The notes: generated from the letters alone by a model not told the origin. Shown: positions 26,801 to 35,776, counted from the stretch's first letter. The stretch: 64,000 nucleotides of DNA from JBFMCT01 sp046565765 (GCA_046565765.1 JBKHXX010000057.1:62001-126000), one strand, 5' to 3'. Program-made: numbers and translations.

Positions 26801-29798
26801 CGGTTCGAACGGCTCGGTGATACCGAACGAGGCCGACAAGTGCCACAACCGCCGGCTCGACGGCTGCCTGCTCTCGTCCAGGCTGAAGATCTCGTACATG
26901 GGCATCGAGGCCTACAGCACCATCGGCGCGCTGCCGTTCGACTTCGGCCCCTTCCACTGGGACGACCTGGTGCTCGACATGGAGCTCACCCCCTTCGACC
27001 AACACCTCCTGGTCTACGGCGGGGCCCAGCTCGAGAACTTCACCGGGTCCTCGACGCCGGAGAACCTGGCGAGCGGGGAGTTCAGGATCAGCTTCAAGCC
27101 CGCTCACTTCACGATCTTCGGCGAGGTCGAGGTGCTGGAGTTCGGCGCGCTGGTCGACGTCACCCTCGGCCTCGACCTGCTGAGGAACCCGGACCCGAAG
27201 TTCGACCTGCACGTGCTCCTCGCCACCGACGAGACCGACATCCAGGCGCCGAGCTTCGAATCGGCGGTGAGCGACGGCCTGACGGTGGCGTTCCTGCCGC
27301 TGACCGAGATCGCAGGTGTCGCCCGCGACGCCCTCGACTACTTCGGTGACGAGCCCCTCGAGGCCCTCAACTCGCTGGGCAGCAACCTCGATTTCTTCGG
27401 GATCACCTCGCCGGGCTGGGCGGACGAGTTCCCGGGCGCCTACGGCAATTTCGTCTCCAAGTTCGAGCAGGCCCTGGAGTACGCGCCGGGGAGCTTCTTC
27501 GACCTGGTCATGAACGGGATCCCCGACTTCGAGTTCGAGGGGGTCGACGCACCGGAAGAGTCGTTCTGCGTCCTGTACGACCCCTTCGACGGCTTCAGCT
27601 GCGCCGAGGAGATCAACATCTGCTTCGGCCTCCCCATCGACGGCGGGTGCTACATCGTCCCGCCCTTCGACTTCCCGGGGACGCCCGGCCTCTGCGACAT
27701 CGTCTTCGACGGGCCCGAGTTCGACGGCCTGCGCAACCGCGACGGCGACTGCACCCTCGGCCGGCTCCGAGATCTCGTCGAATCAGTCTTCGAGGACGCC
27801 CTCGACGAGGCGATCGCCTTCGCCGCCAACTTCGAACGCCTCCTCGACGCCCTCATCGACGGGCTGAGCGATCCACCGCTCGCCGTCTCTTGCGCCGAGT
27901 ACCGGCTGCGGCTCGGGACGGGCGACGCCTTCAGCAACCTCGCCTTCGTGGCCGAGGTGTTCGGGCAGGGGATCGGGTTCAACTTCGGGTTCGACTTCTT
28001 CGACCCGGCGAGGAGTATCGACCGCATGTTCGAGAGCGTGGTGCGCCAGCTCACCAACCCCGGTTCGGTTACCTGCATCGGCTACCAGGACGAGATCTTC
28101 GGCGCCGGCACGAACCCGACGCTGAAGCCCCGGCTGACCCTGCAGGCGCCTCAGACGGTCGACGAAGGGTCCAGCTTTGCCGTGGTCGGCTCGTTCGGCT
28201 TGCCGCTCCCCGACGAGCGGACGGTGAAGCTCTACTTCGGCGACGAGTTCCCCGAGACGGTGACGGTGCCGAAGGGCGCCACCGGCTTCCAGGTCGAGCA
28301 CGCCTACGGCGACGACGAGCCCAGCGCCACCAGCGCCGACGCCAAGCGGCTCATCGCCACCGACACGAGCCCGGGCGGGCGCTCGGCCACCGCCACCGTC
28401 ATCGTCAAGAACGTGGCGCCCAAGCCGACCAGCCTCACAGCCACATCGCCGCTCGTCGAGGCCAGTCGCTCGGAGTTCGAGTTCACCTTCGAGGACCCCG
28501 GCCCCGACGTCCACCGGGCGCGCGTGGAGTGGGGCGACGGCCGGGCGCAGGACCTCAACGTCATCACCAAGGGAGCGCGCACCGTCAGGGTCGCCCACAT
28601 CTACCGCGACGACAACCCGACCGGGACCCCGTTCGACGTCTACAACGTGAGGATCACCGTGTTCGACGACGACCACGGCAGCTCGTCGGCCGTCTTCCCG
28701 GTGACGGTGCACAACGTGGCGCCCAACGACCTTGCTGTCGAGGTGGTCGACTTCGACCGCAACGGGACGGTCGACGAGAAGGAAGAGCTGACGCTGCGCC
28801 TGAAGTGGAGCGATGCGGGGAGGCTCGACACCCACCGGGTCACCGTCGACTGGGGTGACGGCCGTGCGGCCACGCCCGTCTCGGCGCCCATCGGCAAGCG
28901 CTCCGCCGAGCTCCAGCACGTCTACGGGGACAACGGGACGTTCAACGTCACGGTGACCATCACCGACGACGACCAGCAGAGCGTCTCGACGGGTCTACAG
29001 ATCGCCGTGGGCAACGTGAACCCCGACGTGGTCATCGACCGGGCGCCGACATTCGCGGCGCCCACCGATCCGACCTTCATCGTCCGCCGCGACGTCGCCC
29101 TCTCGGTGACGGCCGACATGTTCGATCCCGGGAGCGACGACCTGACCTCCACCTGGGCGTGGGGCGACGGCGCCTCCGAGCTCGACAAGGACCGGGTGAA
29201 CCCGCCCCAGGACGACCCGCTCCCGAGCCCGAGCGTCCAACCGAGGATCATCACCGCCACCCGCTCCCACACCTACACCCAACCGTGCCTCTACTGGTTC
29301 GAACTGGGCAGCGACGACGACGATGGCGGGCGCGACAGCGACCGGGCACCGGTGGTCGTCGTGGGGAACGGGGCCCGCTGGCAGTCGTTCGGGTGGTGGA
29401 GCGAGGAGTACCGGCACTACTCGCGGCCCGGCGACACCGGCCAGGTCGACGACCGGTCGCTGGCGTGCTACCTGATCGTGGTGAAGCACCTCAGCTCGGT
29501 GTTCGGCGATTCGGTGAGCCTGGAGAACGCGGACGAGGCGTTGGGCGTCCTCCTGCCCCAGGGCGGGGGAGGCCAGCGGGCGATGCGCGAGCGGCAGCTC
29601 GACCAGGCGCTTCTGGCCGCGTGGCTCAACGTGGCCCACGGGGCCACTGGCACCGAGGCGAACGGGATGATCAAGCGGGACTTCGCCCGGGTCCTCTACG
29701 ACGCCGAGGCGGTCCGCCGCAACGCCGCATCCACCGCCGACCAGCTCTTCGCCGCCCAGCAGGCGGTCGACACGGCCGTCAGGAACTTCAGCCGGTAG
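23826..29798 (+). CDS. very large secreted protein with C-terminal PKD domains
   Basis: The 1990-residue protein has a Gly/Arg-rich start and a signal peptide hydrophobic core (AAVLLGLAISMAVWF, about 36-52) ending near SAARGQ. Residues 55-1430 are beta-rich and of unknown fold, split by a Thr/Ser linker near 511-530. Four PKD-like domains follow (about 1437-1530, 1535-1630, 1635-1735 and 1737-1845). They carry WGDGR, WGDGA and GDDEPS/GDNGTF turns and conserved VAP/VNP linkers. The last about 145 residues are helical. There is no LPxTG or C-terminal membrane anchor. The GTG start is the first in frame but has no clear RBS. It is likely surface or extracellular; enzyme motifs are not apparent. 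Confidence 0.75.
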   Translation: MRDGCSGGAGARPCGSAPGGGGQVRGRVGPRGWHAAVLLGLAISMAVWFGSAARGQTSSITTSTIGQVVVGAVDPPLFPVEDQTFAFVANALAQNPQSINVPLQTVLGDFAVTLTDVTAHADSDLSSVAFVGTTTNAGAALANMPATVLVLVDWEHATSDTKPSLVVSARTGPARLGQALKLAAGTGIAADMTVSSLAQTVGVSNLSNTSDQEFQHVSYRDNLTAAAYDHFSQIYSVDGLALRVPALLNLDNNVYLTATLPLDALGDAPRDVLGYQRGAGVIVEGSLGVTVNGSALFSPTTAGWSLSGILPRVSTHSFSFPYFLSLPDSARFSLKIAYTEVADSTAKPKPKAVTVTAGADMTTDLFGHSTAMSLELQVSEGGGQRSLAVSASFPEPWEKPFGIDFLTVGPVFIDGSFKRTQASGSTPAETKWEGSILGWATIAGRDVEVKLEGKVDKDEINAEFGIFLTSPINTGDLLGFLGANYSELPFSVRGPALESAGISIGVKRPRSGTTTSSSTSSTTSTTAPDTSKGTTVSIVAGGTLSFELLGGTKIGVSALFSLDHERKVVAALRSAGPLSLETLLAGAGIETDWTDEFDFTLADESAGSAFGFIYSTIDTNVAKPPRVNDLPRFARVFYRPLYGHAVDDPTDFDLLFVKGVNVLGAFNLPERIAGMVDTVGVQSKVFARGRVPIFDRTEPLSLALGLRVKSDQLPDLIDQVGGELRLDTAVISGKKYARLSIDGKVRLRLPAGLPEDAAGPLRSGGVPVETFEKVPQDYTCLNGNRPLQTRYSSPAEFRCYDVVELGLSGGFIWENNALGLDLLASIETIPLGADWHPFGFQWLAISNAKIHIAQAVTTAGELKRELGFQGDIRLAGKDYFAAMEVALVAMAQPPWVKLEFKGLKVASGAGLALSDFFSIQHELAKVNSRVTGAPVPPRIPDVLNIPNVGLRNLEFTLSPHGVPLLCIPQGLVLSGDLYVNPSGNEPVGNPGCGSNGSVIPNEADKCHNRRLDGCLLSSRLKISYMGIEAYSTIGALPFDFGPFHWDDLVLDMELTPFDQHLLVYGGAQLENFTGSSTPENLASGEFRISFKPAHFTIFGEVEVLEFGALVDVTLGLDLLRNPDPKFDLHVLLATDETDIQAPSFESAVSDGLTVAFLPLTEIAGVARDALDYFGDEPLEALNSLGSNLDFFGITSPGWADEFPGAYGNFVSKFEQALEYAPGSFFDLVMNGIPDFEFEGVDAPEESFCVLYDPFDGFSCAEEINICFGLPIDGGCYIVPPFDFPGTPGLCDIVFDGPEFDGLRNRDGDCTLGRLRDLVESVFEDALDEAIAFAANFERLLDALIDGLSDPPLAVSCAEYRLRLGTGDAFSNLAFVAEVFGQGIGFNFGFDFFDPARSIDRMFESVVRQLTNPGSVTCIGYQDEIFGAGTNPTLKPRLTLQAPQTVDEGSSFAVVGSFGLPLPDERTVKLYFGDEFPETVTVPKGATGFQVEHAYGDDEPSATSADAKRLIATDTSPGGRSATATVIVKNVAPKPTSLTATSPLVEASRSEFEFTFEDPGPDVHRARVEWGDGRAQDLNVITKGARTVRVAHIYRDDNPTGTPFDVYNVRITVFDDDHGSSSAVFPVTVHNVAPNDLAVEVVDFDRNGTVDEKEELTLRLKWSDAGRLDTHRVTVDWGDGRAATPVSAPIGKRSAELQHVYGDNGTFNVTVTITDDDQQSVSTGLQIAVGNVNPDVVIDRAPTFAAPTDPTFIVRRDVALSVTADMFDPGSDDLTSTWAWGDGASELDKDRVNPPQDDPLPSPSVQPRIITATRSHTYTQPCLYWFELGSDDDDGGRDSDRAPVVVVGNGARWQSFGWWSEEYRHYSRPGDTGQVDDRSLACYLIVVKHLSSVFGDSVSLENADEALGVLLPQGGGGQRAMRERQLDQALLAAWLNVAHGATGTEANGMIKRDFARVLYDAEAVRRNAASTADQLFAAQQAVDTAVRNFSR

Positions 29799-29899
29799 CT
29801 GACAGTGGCCTCGACCCAGCTTTACGGGTCATTGGTCATCGCCCCGTAGCATGAACCGGCGTCCGATCCGTGCGGCGTCGGGAGGGCGAGCTGATAGTG

Positions 29900-31306
29900 A
29901 TGCGAGTGCTGGAGACTGACTACCTCGTCGTAGGTGCGGGGGCGATGGGTATGGCCTTCACGGACGCGCTGATCGATCACGCGGATGTACACGTCACGCT
30001 CGTCGACCGTCGCTTCGCAGCGAGCGGGCACTGGCAGGACGCGTATCCCTTCGTGAAGCTGCATCAGGCGTCCTTGTTCTACGGGGTCGCGTCGACCGTG
30101 TTAGGTACCGGCGCCGTACAGCTGACCGGGCCGGAGACGGGGCTCCAGGAACGGGCGCGTCAGTCGGAGATCCAGGCGTACTACGACGACATCCTGCACC
30201 GCCGTTTCCTCGGCTCTGGGCGAGTCACGTTCCTCGGCGGAAGCGAGTACCACGCAGAGGGCTCCTCGCACCTGGTGACGTCTCGGCTGTCGGGGGAGAC
30301 GATGCGGGTCGACGTGCGCCGCCGGGTCGTCGACGCCACCTACCTGTCGCCGACGGTTCCGGCCACAACCCCTCCGCCGTTCGGCGTTTCTGACGACGCC
30401 CATGTCGCGGCGATCAATGAGCTAGCCCGTTTGTCTGGGACGCCCAGCAGCTACGTCATCGTGGGTTCTGGCAAGACCGCCACCGACGGGATCGTGTGGC
30501 TCTTGGCCAACGGCGTGCCACCGGATCGCATCGTTTGGGTGCGCCCGCGTGATCCGTGGATGCTCAACCGCGCCGTTGTCCAGCCCGATCCGGTGGTGGC
30601 ACTCGGGCTGGCGGCGGACACCATGGCGTCGGCTGCCAACGCCGAGTCGCTCGACGACCTGTTCCTGCGCCTCGAAGCTGCCGGCGTCATGCTTCGGATC
30701 GACACGAACGTCATCCCGAGGATGGCCAAGACTCCAACGCTCGGCACCTGGGAGCTCGATCTCCTCCGCACCATCGAGAACGTCGTTCGTCTTGGACACA
30801 TCAAGTATGTGACTTCCCGCGAGATCGTCCTCGACCACGGTTCGCTTCCACTCGCACCGGGCTCGCTCATCGTGCACTGCGCGGCCTCGGGGCTGCAGTA
30901 CCCACCGCTGGTTCCGGTCTGGAATCCCGACAAGATCCGACTCCAGACGATCCGGGCGGGCTTCCCGTGCTTCAACGCGGCTCTGACCGGCTACGTCGAG
31001 GCAACCCGCGACGACGATCGAGAGCGCAACCGAGTGTGTCCGCCCAACACCCTTCCCGACAACCCGGCGAATTGGGCGCGGATGCAGGTGCGTGGAACCG
31101 TCGCGGCGCGCACCTACGGGGCTGAGCCAGACATCGCGGCTTGGGCAAACGGCTGCGCCCTGAACCCGGCGCGCATGGAGCCGTCGCAACGGGATCACCC
31201 TGGGGTCCAGGCCGCTGCCGCACGTTTGGCTGACGTCGCCGAGCGCGGGCTCACTCGCATGGCGGAACTCGCCCACGAGCCGCTGTCGCGCAGCGACGGT
31301 GCCTGA
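29900..31306 (+). CDS. two-dinucleotide-binding flavoprotein (NAD(P)/FAD oxidoreductase)
   Basis: The 468-residue protein starts with an FAD-type Rossmann motif (VVGAGAMGMAF), has SGHWQDAYPFVKLHQAS next to it, and a second nucleotide-binding motif VIVGSGKTATDG near residue 190. This is the layout of flavin monooxygenase or ornithine-hydroxylase-like enzymes. Substrate is unknown. I prefer ATG 29900; a GTG at 29870 preceding GGAGGG would add ten residues. It stands alone between the PKD protein and a TetR/HExxH pair. Confidence 0.72.
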   Translation: MRVLETDYLVVGAGAMGMAFTDALIDHADVHVTLVDRRFAASGHWQDAYPFVKLHQASLFYGVASTVLGTGAVQLTGPETGLQERARQSEIQAYYDDILHRRFLGSGRVTFLGGSEYHAEGSSHLVTSRLSGETMRVDVRRRVVDATYLSPTVPATTPPPFGVSDDAHVAAINELARLSGTPSSYVIVGSGKTATDGIVWLLANGVPPDRIVWVRPRDPWMLNRAVVQPDPVVALGLAADTMASAANAESLDDLFLRLEAAGVMLRIDTNVIPRMAKTPTLGTWELDLLRTIENVVRLGHIKYVTSREIVLDHGSLPLAPGSLIVHCAASGLQYPPLVPVWNPDKIRLQTIRAGFPCFNAALTGYVEATRDDDRERNRVCPPNTLPDNPANWARMQVRGTVAARTYGAEPDIAAWANGCALNPARMEPSQRDHPGVQAAAARLADVAERGLTRMAELAHEPLSRSDGA

Positions 31307-31484
31307 TGTTCGGCCAGGGCGACGCCCGGATCGACCATCTGTTGGTTCAGTCAGGCCGGAGCCGGTAGGCCAGAACACGCGGCGCGGCCGACGCCCCCGG
31401 TATCACCGATCGCCCGGCCGAGGGCACGGGGAGGCATACGAGATGTCTTGCCGCGACACGCTTACGCCGCCGTCGAGAGCGATG

Positions 31485-32126
31485 TCACGCCTCGGGTTCG
31501 AGGATGTTCTGTTCCGCCACCTCCCGGAGCATGCCCACGACCTCCTCCGCGGACAGACCCGCGGTGCGACGCAGCTCGAGGTAGGCAGAGAAGCTGGTGA
31601 TGAGGAGGATGAGGGCGTTCGCGTGGCTGTCGCGCAGTCCGGAGCGGAGGTGCCCTGCCGCTGCGAGCCGTTCCGTGAGGATGGTTACGCCGGTAGCCCG
31701 GTCTTCGGTCTGGCGGTTGACGAAGTCGCGGGCGGCTGCGTCGATAGCGGCGCTGCCGTAGAGCTGCCGGAACATCGGTTCGTCGCTGGCCCAGAAGCGG
31801 GTGTTGACCTCGATGATGCGGTGCAGCGACTCCCGGGAGTCCCCCGAGCCGACGAGTTCGTGGAGGGTCTGCAGTTCGGGGCTCTCGTCGAGCGTCTCGC
31901 AGATCGCGTCGATGAGCGCGGCTCGCGATCGGAAGTGGAGGTAGAGGCCCGCCCGTGACAACCCGGCTTCCTCGGCGATCTCTTCCATGCTCGCGGCCTG
32001 GAAGCGGCCTTGCCGTAGCAGCGATCGAGCTGCGTCGAGGATGCGCCGCCGGGTCGCGCCCGTGTCGTCGATGGCAGACCTCCGCCGCCGCGCCGCGCCG
32101 ACATCGCGTCTAGACACAGTGTCCAC
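31485..32126 (-). CDS. TetR-family repressor
   Basis: The 213-residue protein has an N-terminal HTH (ATRRRILDAARSLLRQGRF, then MEEIAEEAGLSRAGLYLHF, about 24-70) and a helical ligand domain. The GTG start is divergent from the HExxH protein gene. A near-perfect dyad covers its own first codons and a second similar site lies 33 bp away, so it probably represses both genes. The ligand is unknown. Confidence 0.9.
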   Translation of the reverse strand: MDTVSRRDVGAARRRRSAIDDTGATRRRILDAARSLLRQGRFQAASMEEIAEEAGLSRAGLYLHFRSRAALIDAICETLDESPELQTLHELVGSGDSRESLHRIIEVNTRFWASDEPMFRQLYGSAAIDAAARDFVNRQTEDRATGVTILTERLAAAGHLRSGLRDSHANALILLITSFSAYLELRRTAGLSAEEVVGMLREVAEQNILEPEA

Positions 32127-32158
32127 ATTACGTTACAGTCCCGTAGACACGTTGACTA
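32111..32158. promoter_or_regulatory. paired TetR-type operators
   Basis: Site 1 contains the perfect dyad GACAC-A-GTGTC (32113-32123) within TAGACACAGTGTCCA. Site 2 is TAGACACGTTGACTA (32144-32158). Both share TAGACAC and have partial symmetry. They lie between and partly inside the divergent start regions of the TetR and HExxH genes. Confidence 0.6.
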
Positions 32159-32184
32159 GACGGACCGTAAAGCGAGGTACCCAA

Positions 32185-33084
32185 GTGATCGGCAACCTGG
32201 ACGAAACCCTGCATCGGGGACTCGAGCCATTCGGGAGCGCACTGCCCACCCACGTCTCTGCGGGGCTCGATGACGGCGTGGCTGCGAAGATCCACCGGAT
32301 AGAGCAGGCCCACCGCTTCTTCATCGATCAGCTCGGGGTCGAGCCTCGAATTGCGGTCTTGATTCTCAGTCCCGATGATTGGGCCGGACGCTCGAACCAC
32401 CCGCTCTATGGCATGCCGAACTACCGGGACGGCAACCTCGTGCTCGCTGGCGAACCGAACCCCTTCTGGAGCGGGCTCGTCGGTCTCGCAGCGAGCGAGA
32501 TACCCGGCGGCGGGGAACTGCTGCAACGCTCCTACCCTGGGCTGAGCCCCGGGGTGGATCTGAGCCCCTTCTTCGATCTTCTCGGCGTGCACGAGCTGGC
32601 CCACATTTTCATCGCAGCCGCCGGGCGCGCCCCTTCCCGGCTGTGGGTTCTCGAGTTGGCCTGCAACGTGCTCCTGCATGCGTACGTAGCCCTCGAGGAG
32701 CCCCAGAACCTGCCGACGCTCGAGACCTTCCCCTCCGTCTTCGCGGCCATCGCGTCGAGCCGGTTCACACACCGCACCCTGGACGACTTCGAGCGCTCCT
32801 ATGCACACGGCATGGACGGCGCCAACTACGGCTGGTTCCAGGCGAAGTTCCACGTCGCAGCCAAGAGCATCTTCGACTCCGGTGGCATGAAGGCGACTGC
32901 TCGGATGTGGGACCTACTCGCCGACGAACCATCGAGCCGGAACCTCGCCGACACGCTTGAACAGCACCTCGGTCCTGCCGCCATGCACCTGCTGGGAGAG
33001 CTCGGCTCGCTCCGTCCGGGATCAACCGTCGGCCGGTCAACAACCGACAGTCGCTCCGCCCGCATAAACACCCGACAGTGTTGA
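32185..33084 (+). CDS. putative HExxH metalloprotein, TetR-controlled
   Basis: The 299-residue protein starts at GTG 32185, with GAGG seven bases upstream; in-frame sequence further up is antisense to the TetR gene. It contains LLGVHELAHIFIAA, an HExxH zinc-site motif, followed about 25 residues later by LWVLELACNVL, which could supply the third ligand (gluzincin-like Glu). There is no signal peptide. It is soluble by appearance, and its substrate is unknown. Confidence 0.65.
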   Translation: MIGNLDETLHRGLEPFGSALPTHVSAGLDDGVAAKIHRIEQAHRFFIDQLGVEPRIAVLILSPDDWAGRSNHPLYGMPNYRDGNLVLAGEPNPFWSGLVGLAASEIPGGGELLQRSYPGLSPGVDLSPFFDLLGVHELAHIFIAAAGRAPSRLWVLELACNVLLHAYVALEEPQNLPTLETFPSVFAAIASSRFTHRTLDDFERSYAHGMDGANYGWFQAKFHVAAKSIFDSGGMKATARMWDLLADEPSSRNLADTLEQHLGPAAMHLLGELGSLRPGSTVGRSTTDSRSARINTRQC

Positions 33085-33266
33085 CCGCCACGGCCGCCGG
33101 CCCATCGGACGGAGCGGCTGACCTGCCCGGAAACGTCCTCGCCCGCGGAGGATAAATCGGGGGTGCGAAGTGCGTCCGGATGCGGCAATAGAGCTCGTCG
33201 TGGTGAACGACGATGATGGTGCGAAAGGTGGCGCAGGACTGACGACCCCTGCACACGGACTGCTCG

Positions 33267-33764
33267 ATGACTGAGAGGAGGGTGATGGGCAACGTCACGA
33301 GAGAGGCCAGCGTGGTGGTCCGGGCCGACGCCGACCGGGTCTGGTCGATGGTCACCGACGTGACGCGGATGGGCGAATGGAGCCCGGAGACCGAGCGGGC
33401 GGAGTGGATGGACGGCGCCAGCGGTCCGGCGGTCGGCGCCCGGTTCAAGGGCCACAACCGCAAGGGCCGGACGCGCTGGTCGACGACCTGTGAGGTCATC
33501 GAGTCGACGCCGGGAAGGGCGTTCGCGTTCGCGGTCGGGAAGGCGGCCAAGCCCGACACGGTCTGGCGCTACCGCTTCGAGCCTGTCGCCGGCGGTGTGC
33601 GGGTGACCGAGTCGTTCGAGCTGACCAAGCCCCTCGGCCTCGGCTCTCGACTCGTCACCCGGATCACAACTGGAGTGAAGGACCGGCCGGCGGACATGGA
33701 GCAGGGCGTGCGGGCGACACTCGCCGCGCTGAAGCGTTCGGCGGAGGGCGGCACCAACACTTAG
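33267..33764 (+). CDS. SRPBCC (START/Bet v1-like) family protein
   Basis: The 165-residue protein has the polyketide-cyclase/SRPBCC pattern: REASVVVRADADRVWSMVTDVTRMGEWSPE at the start, a central WMDGASGPAVGARFKGHN strand pair, and a C-terminal helix over GVRATLAAL. These proteins bind hydrophobic ligands. The second Met (33285) follows an AGGAGG closely, so either start is possible. Its stop overlaps the convergent small gene by 4 bases. Confidence 0.82.
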   Translation: MTERRVMGNVTREASVVVRADADRVWSMVTDVTRMGEWSPETERAEWMDGASGPAVGARFKGHNRKGRTRWSTTCEVIESTPGRAFAFAVGKAAKPDTVWRYRFEPVAGGVRVTESFELTKPLGLGSRLVTRITTGVKDRPADMEQGVRATLAALKRSAEGGTNT

Positions 33765-34009
33765 CCGGTCCGTGAGCCGACAGCTCCAAGACCAGAAGGC
33801 CTATCCCCTAAGGACGTCGAGCCGAGCCATCGAGCCGCTCGCTCGAGTCGCTGAGCCTGCGCCTGATAGTCGACGGCCGGGAGCCTGTCGAGCGTGGTTC
33901 GGATCCTTCCGCCTGGTGGGTCCGGGGGCAGCGGGCATGGCAGAGACCGCAGAGCGGCCGCCACATCGCCGTCGACCTCCGCCGTCACCGGCCCGGGAGA
34001 GGTAGCCAT
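33761..34009 (-). CDS. small hypothetical protein coupled to the M50 gene
   Basis: The 82-residue frame starts with ATG inside the end of the M50 protease gene (25-base overlap). It has a plausible amphipathic middle (VDYQAQAQRLERAARWLGS) and one LPCPLPPDPP segment. Third-position GC is high in its first three quarters, then falls. It has no recognised family. It could be a helper for the peptide locus or a chance frame. Confidence 0.4.
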   Translation of the reverse strand: MATSPGPVTAEVDGDVAAALRSLPCPLPPDPPGGRIRTTLDRLPAVDYQAQAQRLERAARWLGSTSLGDRPSGLGAVGSRTG

Positions 34010-35427
34010 CGGTCAGCAGGATCCAGCCGCAGCAGGCTCGAGGCCAGGTCCGGCGCATCCCAACGATCCTCGGCCGCTAGCTCGTGATCGCTCGTGGCCG
34101 GAACCACCGCGATCCATTCGTGGACGGGTTCATCATCGGGGGCGGCGCCTTCGGACGGGCGCCGCTTGGCGGACCGTGACCGTACGCAGTTTGCGAGCGC
34201 GGTTACGACTGCAGCACTGAGCCCCACAAAGGGAACCGCGACAAGGCATAGATGGAGAATGCCGAGGGCCGCCACCGACACGTCGCCCGCCCGAGCCGCG
34301 GATGCCACCCCCGCGGACTGCGCCAACGACATCCGCCAGGTGGCTGCCAGCAGATCGGGCAGGCGAGTGACGAGGAGGACGGAGCACACAAGCAAAGCAG
34401 GAACCGTGGTGCACACCCACGCGCAGACCAACCTCCGAGCGCCCGGTTGGAGCCGGGTCAGTTCGGGGGCTCGGTGCCCTGGACGGAGGCTGCGGAGAAC
34501 CGGGCGGATGTAGCCGAAGACGTCGGGCACACCGGCGAGGTCGGATACCAGGTAGTAACCGTCCAGCCGCACGAAGGGCAGGAACTGCTGCAGGATGGCC
34601 AAGTGCTGAACCGCCGCCGCAAGGACAAGGAGGTCCACCCCGGTAACCGCGTAGGTCAGACCGAGCGCGACTGCGAAGACGCTGTTGAAGTAGACGCCGC
34701 CCAGGTCGCATCGCAGGCGACCGCGTCGATCGAGACGGTATGCGTCGTTGAGGTCGTTGAAGAAGACGGGCCATAGGATGTAGATGCCGATCCCGATGGT
34801 CCCCGGCCGGCCCCCGGAATAGCGGCTGGCCGCGGCGTGCCCTAGTTCATGAAACGTGGCGCCCAGAACCGTAAGGAAGGCGACCATCAGTGCCGACGCC
34901 GGGTCGGCGACGGCGTCCGCGAGGGCGACGCCAACGCTCTGGCGAGCGAGCCAGATGTCGACCACGGCCAGAACGCAAAGGATGGCGGCGACGATCGGCG
35001 CGGCGAACAGCCAGGACAGCCCGCCGGCAAGGGCGCCTACGACCCGCTCGGGAATCAGCCCGACACGGATGGTGAGTCCGAGCGGCGACCGGTAAGAGCT
35101 CAGGGTGGCTGAGCCGTCCGCCGTCAGACCGAGAGGGCGAAGCTTGTGCTCGACGAGGTAGCGGATGTTCTCCGCAGTCACCATCCGCCCGGTACGGGCG
35201 CCGACCGCCTGCGCCACGGCCACATCGTCGCCATGGAGGTACATGGCCTCGGCAACGGCATAGACCAACGGTGAGACCTCCACCATCCGGCCGTCGTTGC
35301 GGCGGATGAGGCAGGCGTTCCCCTCGGCCGAGCGCTTCGGACCAACCAGCTCGATGCCCGCCGCCAGCGCCAGGAGTTCCGGAGGAGGAGCGGGGGGCCC
35401 GATGGCGACCGGCTGGGTTGTCCCCAT
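33985..35427 (-). CDS. M50-family intramembrane metalloprotease with PqqD-like N-terminus
   Basis: The 480-residue protein has an N-terminal winged-helix-like domain (about 25-105) recalling PqqD/RiPP-recognition modules: ACLIRRNDGRMVEVSPLVY, then a helix-turn region. About eight membrane segments follow from residue 130. The zinc motif is HELGH (193-197) and the third ligand is the Asp of VRLDGYY (D289), as in site-2 proteases. Family relatives annotated as peptide zinc metalloproteases mature or export peptides. The ATG at 35427 has AGGGGGG and follows the 61-aa peptide gene by 23 bases; longer in-frame sequence upstream is Arg-rich antisense noise. Confidence 0.82.
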   Translation of the reverse strand: MGTTQPVAIGPPAPPPELLALAAGIELVGPKRSAEGNACLIRRNDGRMVEVSPLVYAVAEAMYLHGDDVAVAQAVGARTGRMVTAENIRYLVEHKLRPLGLTADGSATLSSYRSPLGLTIRVGLIPERVVGALAGGLSWLFAAPIVAAILCVLAVVDIWLARQSVGVALADAVADPASALMVAFLTVLGATFHELGHAAASRYSGGRPGTIGIGIYILWPVFFNDLNDAYRLDRRGRLRCDLGGVYFNSVFAVALGLTYAVTGVDLLVLAAAVQHLAILQQFLPFVRLDGYYLVSDLAGVPDVFGYIRPVLRSLRPGHRAPELTRLQPGARRLVCAWVCTTVPALLVCSVLLVTRLPDLLAATWRMSLAQSAGVASAARAGDVSVAALGILHLCLVAVPFVGLSAAVVTALANCVRSRSAKRRPSEGAAPDDEPVHEWIAVVPATSDHELAAEDRWDAPDLASSLLRLDPADRWLPLPGR

Positions 35428-35450
35428 CGGGCCCCCCTGGGTGGGGGAAC

Positions 35451-35636
35451 TTAGACGGAGCCGACCGAGCCGAACAACCAGTTGGGCCCGGAGGTGTCGA
35501 CGTTCACGGCGATGCCGTCGACGCCGACGAGAGGAATGCCAAGGAGCGAAACCCCGATCAACAAGCTCCTGTCGGGCAGCTCCGCGGCGTGCTGAGCGTC
35601 GAGCTCTTCGACGGTGAGGCCTCGGTCGTTGTGCAT
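35451..35636 (-). CDS. 61-residue precursor-like peptide
   Basis: The ATG at 35636 has GGAG eight bases upstream. The acidic N-terminal half (LTVEELDAQHAAELPDRS) resembles leader regions of ribosomal peptide precursors with a LPDR/LPxR motif. The C-terminal half is hydrophobic and Gly/Ser/Val-rich and ends WLFGSVGSV. There is no signal peptide and no Cys. It is immediately upstream of the PqqD-like/M50 protease in the same direction, so it is the likely substrate. No known modification enzyme is nearby, so the final product is unknown. Confidence 0.68.
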   Translation of the reverse strand: MHNDRGLTVEELDAQHAAELPDRSLLIGVSLLGIPLVGVDGIAVNVDTSGPNWLFGSVGSV

Positions 35637-35776
35637 GAATGCGACTCCTATCGTGAGGTTTTTGCCGGACCAGCGGCCGGATCCGCCGCTTGCCACGCTC
35701 CGCTTCAGCCGCGACTCGTACACGGCGAGGCTTTGCCGGCCGAGCTGGGTGTGACCGTATTGTACCTTTCGTCCGT

